5,789 bases of DNA from Euryarchaeota archaeon UBA53 (GTDB lineage Archaea > Thermoplasmatota > Poseidoniia > Poseidoniales > Poseidoniaceae): the NCBI GenBank assembly GCA_002507425.1, contig DAZU01000098.1:1-5789 (forward strand). The letters run 5' to 3'. Both the position numbers and the translations under genes were made by a program. Positions within the stretch are counted from its first letter, which is position 1, and each line of letters begins with the position of its first letter. The notes under the pieces were generated by a model. The model was given only the letters and a program-made list of their open reading frames with translations. It was not told the origin of the DNA and searched no databases. Shown piece by piece: positions 1-4,876 of this stretch.

Positions 1-818
1 CCATCACCTTTGTTTTGTTCTGCAGCATATGCGAATATAGCTGTCATGTCGAAGGTTCGGTTGGTTACTGAGCCATACCCTTTAGACGAACTACTCTCGG
101 GCATTAGGAAGTAAAGTGTGATTAATCCAAGAAGCATTATCACAGAAGCGCAGAATGTGTAAATGAAGAATTTTTGAGCTGCATATCTTCTGTCTTTTCC
201 TCCCCACCGCAAAATTAGGAAGAACATTGGAATCAACGTCAATTCCCAAAATACGTAAAATAGGAATAAGTCAAGGGAGACAAAAACACCGATCAGAGCA
301 CCGCCCATCATCATAAGCAAAGGATGGTATGTTGCGCCATCTTTCTCATCCCAAGTTGTAATTATTGTGACCGGTATCAAGAAAGTTGTTAGCCATACCA
401 TTGGGAAAGATAAGCCATCCATACCAACGTGCCAAGACACCCCAATCGTCTCGATCCAAACGTATTCTTTTTCTAAGGCATATCGATTATAGGATAATGC
501 ATCCCATTCAACTAGTATTAACCAATCAAAGAATAGCGCTGTCGATATTGCAAGAGGAATCAGTGATGCGGCTAATGTGAATAGTCGAATAGGGGCTGCT
601 AGTATTTCTTTTCGAGCGCGAGACTCTTGACTTGCAAAGGCTAAGAGTATGCAACTAACAATGATTGGGAAGCCTACTAGTGGTATTGAAATCCAGTCTA
701 CATCTCCCTCATCACCCAGCGAAGGGAAGAAGGCCATCAGTGCTGCAACTACGAGTAGCAGCCCACCAATCAGCATGAACTCCTTATTCTTGATGTCAAG
801 GACTTGGTTTGTTGCCAA
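1..818 (-). CDS. nuoM: NADH-quinone oxidoreductase subunit M (NuoM/ND4), 3' end outside window
   Basis: Reading the minus strand from 818 to the left edge gives 272 uninterrupted codons of NuoM, the second antiporter-like proton-pumping subunit. Recognisable family blocks are VGMDGLSFPMVWLTTFLIP (about 131-149), FYVFWELTLIPMFFLIL (about 187-203, with channel Glu192, equivalent to Glu144 of E. coli NuoM) and YAAQKFFIYTFCASVIMLLG (about 212-231). NuoM is usually ~490-510 residues, so roughly half is visible. I took TTG at 818-816 as the start because it directly abuts the nuoL stop and a GGGGGGTG lies 6 bp upstream. The alternative ATG at 776-774 has AAGGAG only 3 bp away. Either way there is a hydrophobic segment (about 15-31) ahead of the first helix usually aligned in bacterial NuoM. 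The ending and the later lysine residues are not visible. Confidence 0.93.
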   Translation of the reverse strand, partial: MATNQVLDIKNKEFMLIGGLLLVVAALMAFFPSLGDEGDVDWISIPLVGFPIIVSCILLAFASQESRARKEILAAPIRLFTLAASLIPLAISTALFFDWLILVEWDALSYNRYALEKEYVWIETIGVSWHVGMDGLSFPMVWLTTFLIPVTIITTWDEKDGATYHPLLMMMGGALIGVFVSLDLFLFYVFWELTLIPMFFLILRWGGKDRRYAAQKFFIYTFCASVIMLLGLITLYFLMPESSSSKGYGSVTNRTFDMTAIFAYAAEQNKGD

Positions 819-3041
819 TCAGGACACCCCCCATAGCATCATGAAGATTATCAAGGTCCCAAGTGCAGTCATCATAATGTAATCTCTAGCACTACCTGTT
901 GTAATTGCCCTGACTCTGCGAGAAGCTTCCTGTGAGGTCGATTCTATTGTTTTGATTACGCCATCTATGAACTTCGAATCGAATACTGCTGATAATTTTG
1001 CGAATCCTACTACTATTTTCAACATAGCCTTATCATAAACAGCGTCGAAGTGGAGCCTTTGATGAAGCGAGTCAGCCAGGCTTGAGTTCGCCCATGCTGA
1101 GTTGTCAAAGTTGGTTTTACGATTGATCAATGCTGAAAGTCCAACCGCCCACTGCATCCAAGGTCTCGCCTTCTGGCCTTCGTCTAATTCTCCACCATAC
1201 AAAGCCATAGCAATGAATGGACCGATTATCATCGACAGAGTTATTGCAACATATGTTAGAACAAGAAGGAATATATCTGGATTTAGGAATACGTGACTCA
1301 ACTCATAGCCAATTCCTTCGGTAAATGAGGTGTAATGCCCGTTGTTAAAATCACTAAGATAACCAGTTTTTCCTCCTACGTGCATACCTGCTAGGATAAC
1401 TGCACTTAGTGTCATGAAAGTAAGAATTACCAATGGTATGGGAATCCAAGGGGTCTGTTCATGAACGTGCTCAGCAACCTCGGTTTTTGGCTTACCTGCG
1501 AAAGTCATGAACCACATCCGGGACATATAGAATCCAGTCATTCCCGCACCGAGTAAGACCAATGTCGCAGGCAGGAAGAATATTGGTTCTTTTAGTGCTA
1601 CTTTCCAAGCACTAGCGATTATACCTTCCTTTGACCAGAATCCTCCGATAAACGGTATCCCAATTATTGACATGCTACCAACAAACATTGCGGTTGCTGT
1701 TATCGGTAATCTACTAGCAAGCCCACCCATATTTGCCATGGATTGGGCATCAAAGTGATCGTCGTGATGGTCATCATGCCCGTCGTCATGATGTTCATCA
1801 TGGTCTCCATGCCCGTGATGTGCAACCTCGTGGTGTGCGTGGTGCATTTCGTGAATCACAGAACCTGATGCCATGAACAACATTCCCTTTGCCATAGCGT
1901 GGTTGAATAGATGGAATAGAGATGCTCCCATAGCAAAAGCAGCGTATTTATCGTATCCGTTATTTGCCAACCACATTGCAGAACCTAATCCTGTAAATAT
2001 GTAGGCAAGCTGGCTCATCGTTGAATATGCTAAAACCTTCTTCAAGTCCATTTGAACGAAAGCAATCAATGCGGCCATGACTGCTGTAATTCCACCAATA
2101 CAAGCGATGATTATCGCCAGCGTGGATAATGCTCCCATGTCTGCGTGTGTAAAGAACGGGAACATCCTTGCTACGATGTATAGTCCTGCATTTACCATTG
2201 TTGCAGCGTGAATTAGAGCGGACACAGGCGTAGGACCTTCCATCGCATCTGGTAGCCACACGTGAAGCGGGAATTGTGCCGACTTTCCAACCGCACCAAT
2301 GAACATCATTCCAAGAGCGATTTGCAAGTCGCCAGAGTTGACTTTTGCAATCTCATCCGGGTTAAATAAGACTTCATAATCTAAAGTTCCATCAAATAGA
2401 TTCCATAACATCACTAGCCCAATTACCAAGAATACGTCACCTACACGTGTAGTGAGGAACGCCTTCTTTGCTGCATAAGCGGCACTTGGTCTTTCATAGT
2501 AAAATCCGATTAGTAGATAGGAACACAGCCCCATCAATTCCCAGAATATAAATAACCAGAGGAAAGAGTCTGCAAGAACCATTCCCAACATACCGGAACA
2601 GAACAATACGAATTCTGCATAGAACCTGTGGTTTCTATTGTCGTTGATTGGATCTGTATTCATATAACCAATTGAAAATATATTGATCAATAAACACAAG
2701 AATGATGCAACAAACAAGAGCATTACTGTAAGGTGGTCAATGTATACTCCAACTCCAAATACCTTAGTCTCATATTCATCACCGCCACTCCACCAAGTAG
2801 ATTCAAACCATGTGTAAATATTTGCTGTGCCAACCATATTTATGTGGTCCTTAATCAACAGTAAGGAGAGAATCAAACTTGCGCTCATAACACAGAGAGC
2901 AAGTATACCTCCCTCCTTGAGATTCTTAACCCAAGTAGGGGTTCCGTTGAAGAGTCTACCAAAGAATAGGATTACTGGGAATGCCAGCATTGGGAGCAGA
3001 GGTATTAGAACAGCGTAATTTATTGTTTCAAATCCGCTCAT
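819..3041 (-). CDS. nuoL: NADH-quinone oxidoreductase subunit L (NuoL/ND5), His-rich loop
   Basis: NuoL is the distal antiporter-like proton-pumping subunit and carries the long lateral helix along the membrane arm. Its 740 residues exceed the ~613 of E. coli. Family hallmarks are present: FIFWELMGLCSYLLIGF with the channel Glu168, GKSAQFPLHVWLPDAMEGPT with Lys253, LIHAATMVNAG with His278, Lys334/335 in MDLKKVLAYSTMSQL, Lys385 in HAMAKGMLFM, and Lys471 in GGFWSKEG of the broken helix. Between Lys385 and Lys471 lies an unusual His/Asp-rich loop (about 397-430). The C-terminal third has a hydrophobic helix (about 589-615), a ~105-residue amphipathic linker that should be the lateral helix (with LHFDAVYDKAM, a NuoL-type motif), and a final membrane helix (about 721-738). 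The ATG has a perfect 7-base Shine-Dalgarno. The stop is directly adjacent to the proposed nuoM start. Confidence 0.97.
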   Translation of the reverse strand: MSGFETINYAVLIPLLPMLAFPVILFFGRLFNGTPTWVKNLKEGGILALCVMSASLILSLLLIKDHINMVGTANIYTWFESTWWSGGDEYETKVFGVGVYIDHLTVMLLFVASFLCLLINIFSIGYMNTDPINDNRNHRFYAEFVLFCSGMLGMVLADSFLWLFIFWELMGLCSYLLIGFYYERPSAAYAAKKAFLTTRVGDVFLVIGLVMLWNLFDGTLDYEVLFNPDEIAKVNSGDLQIALGMMFIGAVGKSAQFPLHVWLPDAMEGPTPVSALIHAATMVNAGLYIVARMFPFFTHADMGALSTLAIIIACIGGITAVMAALIAFVQMDLKKVLAYSTMSQLAYIFTGLGSAMWLANNGYDKYAAFAMGASLFHLFNHAMAKGMLFMASGSVIHEMHHAHHEVAHHGHGDHDEHHDDGHDDHHDDHFDAQSMANMGGLASRLPITATAMFVGSMSIIGIPFIGGFWSKEGIIASAWKVALKEPIFFLPATLVLLGAGMTGFYMSRMWFMTFAGKPKTEVAEHVHEQTPWIPIPLVILTFMTLSAVILAGMHVGGKTGYLSDFNNGHYTSFTEGIGYELSHVFLNPDIFLLVLTYVAITLSMIIGPFIAMALYGGELDEGQKARPWMQWAVGLSALINRKTNFDNSAWANSSLADSLHQRLHFDAVYDKAMLKIVVGFAKLSAVFDSKFIDGVIKTIESTSQEASRRVRAITTGSARDYIMMTALGTLIIFMMLWGVS
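825..832 (-). promoter_or_regulatory. Probable Shine-Dalgarno of nuoM, inside the nuoL 3' end
   Basis: Minus-strand GGGGGGTG, a close match to GGAGGTG, lies in the last codons of nuoL, 6 bp before the TTG at 818-816. It favours that TTG over the internal ATG at 776-774 as the nuoM start, though a G-run here could also be just Trp/Gly codons of NuoL. Confidence 0.5.
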
Positions 3042-3045
3042 ATTC

Positions 3046-3052
3046 TCACCTC
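3046..3052 (-). promoter_or_regulatory. Shine-Dalgarno of nuoL, overlapping the nuoK stop
   Basis: Minus-strand GAGGTGA lies 4 bp before the nuoL ATG (3041-3039), with the nuoK TGA stop (3053-3051) forming its first two bases. The whole 15-base junction differs from the nuoH/nuoI junction at one position only. Confidence 0.85.
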
Positions 3053-3353
3053 AATTTTTCAACAGATTCACTTCATCGAGTGAAATCGTTTCATGTTGCC
3101 CATACATGGAAAGGAAGATTGCCAATCCAATTGCAACTTCGGCTGCTGCAATAGCTACTGCAAAAATCGCATACACCCATCCTGTTACATCACCATGATG
3201 ATTGGCGGCTGCAACGAATTGCAGGTTTACTGCATTCAGCATTAACTCAATACACATCAGGACAACGATTGCGTTCTTTCTGCTAAAAGCCCCCCACAAA
3301 CCGATGATGAAAAGTATAGCAGCAAGTCCAGAAACCCATGCTGGATCTATCAT
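3051..3353 (-). CDS. nuoK: NADH-quinone oxidoreductase subunit K (NuoK/ND4L)
   Basis: NuoK is a three-helix membrane subunit that, with NuoJ, forms the central proton-relay channel of complex I. It has exactly 100 residues, the usual family length. Three hydrophobic segments are visible (about 6-23, 28-50, 57-83). The two essential membrane glutamates are both present at the standard positions: Glu36 in CIELMLNAVNL and Glu72 in the AAAEVAIGLAIF segment. The ATG overlaps the stop of the preceding nuoJ half by 4 bp (ATGA), and a GGTGGTGA Shine-Dalgarno lies 6 bp upstream. The short C-terminal tail is polar. The stop codon TGA is itself part of the Shine-Dalgarno of nuoL. Intact and canonical. 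Confidence 0.97.
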   Translation of the reverse strand: MIDPAWVSGLAAILFIIGLWGAFSRKNAIVVLMCIELMLNAVNLQFVAAANHHGDVTGWVYAIFAVAIAAAEVAIGLAIFLSMYGQHETISLDEVNLLKN

Positions 3354-3622
3354 TTCTTTTCACCACCGCTTAACTCCCATTCGAGGTTAACCAATCTTTC
3401 ATCTCGAACTAGGTAAGCTGCTCCTACCATAGCCATCGCCATGAGGAACCCAAGTGCTAGAAGTGGTAATGCCCACTCTCCAAACAGTGACTCTGCCAAA
3501 TCGCTAGTTGTTACCTCATAATCTGAGGAATCCTCCCAAACTATGTCTGCTGAAACTGCAGTAATTAGAACTGCACCAAGGAAGATTAGCCCAAATCTAG
3601 CAAGCATTGAGAGGAGTCTCAT
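3350..3622 (-). CDS. nuoJ: NADH-quinone oxidoreductase subunit J, C-terminal half (split NuoJ)
   Basis: This 90-residue protein supplies the part missing from the preceding gene. It has a hydrophobic helix at about 8-25, a polar loop rich in Asp/Ser/Glu (26-44), then LAESLFGEWALPLLALGFLM running into a helix with AMVGAAYLV. That reproduces the C-terminal NuoJ pattern (a loop ending in a Leu-Phe pair, then the last helix with the conserved AxxGA). It ends in a short charged tail. Its own ATG is preceded by a near-perfect GAGGAGG Shine-Dalgarno at 7 bp, so it is translated independently rather than produced by frameshifting. Two-gene NuoJ arrangements (nuoJ1/nuoJ2) are known from haloarchaeal operons. 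The two polypeptides presumably assemble side by side in the membrane arm. By sequence alone it is poorly conserved; position between nuoJ-N and nuoK makes the call firm. Confidence 0.85.
   Translation of the reverse strand: MRLLSMLARFGLIFLGAVLITAVSADIVWEDSSDYEVTTSDLAESLFGEWALPLLALGFLMAMAMVGAAYLVRDERLVNLEWELSGGEKK
3360..3367 (-). promoter_or_regulatory. Shine-Dalgarno of nuoK
   Basis: Minus-strand GGTGGTGA, one mismatch from GGAGGTGA, lies 6 bp before the nuoK ATG (3353-3351) and within the last codons of the second nuoJ gene. Confidence 0.65.
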
Positions 3623-3894
3623 TCAAAATCCTCCTCTAGAATTTGTCTTCTTGTAAGCATGATACCGAATAGAACTACCAGCATCACACTTGCGAGGTAA
3701 ACCAAGATTTGAATTACAGCAAGGAATTCTGCACCCATTAATATGAAAATACCGGCAACTCCCATAAAACAGAAAATCAAGCACATCATAGAATGAGCTA
3801 CTCTTTGCATGTAAACGAGACCGAGGGCTCCGCCAATTACTATTGAACTCATTAGAAAAAACATACCCGTTTCCAGATACATCGCCAAGTCCAC
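3619..3894 (-). CDS. nuoJ: NADH-quinone oxidoreductase subunit J, N-terminal half (split NuoJ)
   Basis: This encodes the first half of NuoJ (ND6), a membrane subunit next to NuoK whose third helix takes part in coupling quinone reduction to proton movement. The protein shows three hydrophobic segments. The third carries the family's most conserved stretch (AEFLAVIQILVYLASVMLVV), the ND6/NuoJ TM3 signature. It then ends in a charged tail (TRRQILEEDFE), where a full-length NuoJ (~165-185 residues) would continue. The frame is open to a TTG at 3900 that overlaps the nuoI stop. However, a strong GGGGAGG at 3902-3908 sits only 1 bp from that TTG and 7 bp from the GTG at 3894-3892, so I chose the GTG (91 residues). 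The stop overlaps the next gene's start by 4 bp (ATGA), which suggests coupled translation of the two halves. Confidence 0.9.
   Translation of the reverse strand: MDLAMYLETGMFFLMSSIVIGGALGLVYMQRVAHSMMCLIFCFMGVAGIFILMGAEFLAVIQILVYLASVMLVVLFGIMLTRRQILEEDFE
3630..3636 (-). promoter_or_regulatory. Shine-Dalgarno of the second nuoJ gene
   Basis: Minus-strand GAGGAGG sits in the last codons of the first nuoJ gene, 7 bp before the ATG at 3622-3620. Its strength shows the downstream half of NuoJ has its own translation start. Confidence 0.8.
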
Positions 3895-3896
3895 AA

Positions 3897-4865
3897 TCAA
3901 GCCTCCCCTGCTGCCTTGGCAGCTTTAGCGGCTTTCTTTGCCCTCTTGTCTCGTTCTTTGCTAGCTCTCTTTGCTAATTCGGCGTCTACTGCTTCTTGGT
4001 GATCACCAACTAGGACTCTAGTTCTACTAGCATCCATCCATAATTCTTGTCGGGTAAATCCAGACATTCCATCGTATTCGTTGGTCATAAAGAAGGATGT
4101 AAAGTTGCATGCTTCCATACATAGTCCACAGAACATGCACCTACCCAAATCGATTCTTCCGGAAACGATTTGATCATCCGCTGGATAAAGTAGATCAAGA
4201 GGCACATCGTCAACTTCACCGCTATCGTTCCAGCGCATCTTTGCACTGCTTCCAGATAGATCCAAAACTTCTCCGAAACGCCATTCGTCAGGTGCATCTG
4301 TGTGAGCAGTAGCGAGAACGAATTCCGAAAGTGATTCGGTAACTTCTGGTTTCTCGACGGCAGCGAATTTTCCAATCTCTAACTGGGCTCCATATCCTTC
4401 CCATTCGCCTTCAGCGCTATCAAGAACGTCTACACGAAGTTCAGTTGTCATATGTAGACATGAATTAGGGCAAACGTTGACACACATCTTACAGGCAGTG
4501 CATGTTTCCCAAATTACCCCTATGCGTCCATTGTAGTTTCCCGGGACGAATAACCATGGCTCAATCTCTTCAATCCTTTCATATGGATAACTAACTGTTT
4601 GGGGTTTCCAAATGGTAGGAGTAAGATCAGTTCCCGACCTATCTGGGGAATACTGATGTGCGGTAATGTCATTGAGATGTTTGGTCTTTTCCGATCTTGC
4701 AATATCTCCATCATGCACGAACTCTGGATGAGTTGTATTGTGGTAACCACTCGAGAATCGTTTACCGATGAATTCGTATGTTCGCAAAACTGTAAGCCCT
4801 GTAATTTTGAATGGATACCAAAATAGGTTTCTAAAATTGGGCTTTGCGTGAGGGTGTGCTGGCAT
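3897..4865 (-). CDS. nuoI: NADH-quinone oxidoreductase subunit I (NuoI), enlarged, two 4Fe-4S clusters
   Basis: NuoI is the ferredoxin-like subunit of the peripheral arm. Its two [4Fe-4S] clusters (N6a and N6b) carry electrons to the final cluster near the quinone site. At 322 residues it is much longer than the ~160-180 typical of bacteria. An N-terminal amphipathic/membrane-contact region (about 10-38) is followed by an extra polar stretch (about 41-87). The family segment VSYPYERIEE then leads into the first motif, Cys122-125-128-132 followed by Pro133. The second motif is Cys243-246-249-253, followed by Asn instead of the usual Pro, and then the conserved TNEYDG. Between the motifs are 110 residues, against about 28 in E. 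coli. The C-terminus (about 296-322) is an Ala/Lys-rich, probably helical or disordered tail. The ATG start is fixed by a 7-base Shine-Dalgarno 4 bp upstream. The gene is intact with no frameshift; identity is certain, the role of the extra regions is unknown. Confidence 0.95.
   Translation of the reverse strand: MPAHPHAKPNFRNLFWYPFKITGLTVLRTYEFIGKRFSSGYHNTTHPEFVHDGDIARSEKTKHLNDITAHQYSPDRSGTDLTPTIWKPQTVSYPYERIEEIEPWLFVPGNYNGRIGVIWETCTACKMCVNVCPNSCLHMTTELRVDVLDSAEGEWEGYGAQLEIGKFAAVEKPEVTESLSEFVLATAHTDAPDEWRFGEVLDLSGSSAKMRWNDSGEVDDVPLDLLYPADDQIVSGRIDLGRCMFCGLCMEACNFTSFFMTNEYDGMSGFTRQELWMDASRTRVLVGDHQEAVDAELAKRASKERDKRAKKAAKAAKAAGEA
3902..3908 (-). promoter_or_regulatory. Shine-Dalgarno of the first nuoJ gene, inside nuoI
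   Basis: Minus-strand GGGGAGG lies within the last codons of nuoI. It is 7 bp from the GTG at 3894-3892 and only 1 bp from the in-frame TTG at 3900-3898, so it supports the GTG as the start codon. Confidence 0.7.
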
Positions 4866-4869
4866 GTTC

Positions 4870-4876
4870 TCACCTC
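4870..4876 (-). promoter_or_regulatory. Shine-Dalgarno of nuoI, overlapping the nuoH stop
   Basis: On the minus strand the bases read GAGGTGA, a 7-base match to the archaeal GGAGGTGA consensus, 4 bp before the nuoI ATG. The nuoH stop TGA (4877-4875) supplies its first two bases. This decides the nuoI start and implies that ribosomes ending nuoH are placed on the nuoI site. Confidence 0.85.

Noticed and set aside
386..882. Two plus-strand open frames (386-580 and 649-882).
   Set aside because: They lie antisense to nuoM and the nuoL/nuoM junction, whose minus-strand frame is unambiguous family sequence. The products are low in recognisable features and have no Shine-Dalgarno pattern like the real genes.
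1752..1853. A CRISPR-like or tandem-repeat array at the CAT/GAC-rich stretch.
   Set aside because: The repetition is short-period codon repetition for His and Asp inside an open nuoL frame, with no spacers or regular unit.
1960..2259. A 99-codon minus-strand frame rich in Arg, Cys and His inside nuoL.
   Set aside because: It is the alternative-frame shadow of the most conserved part of NuoL (Lys253 to Lys335 region); it starts and stops with no signal of its own.
4085..4375. A 96-codon minus-strand frame within nuoI, coinciding with the inter-cluster insertion.
   Set aside because: I considered whether the insertion was really a separate small gene or a frameshift. The nuoI frame is open and both cysteine motifs are in the same frame, so this is a shadow.
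4520..4873. A 117-codon minus-strand frame starting just upstream of nuoI.
   Set aside because: It overlaps nuoI in another frame, and the well-placed Shine-Dalgarno serves the nuoI ATG at 4865. The product has no membrane or family motifs.
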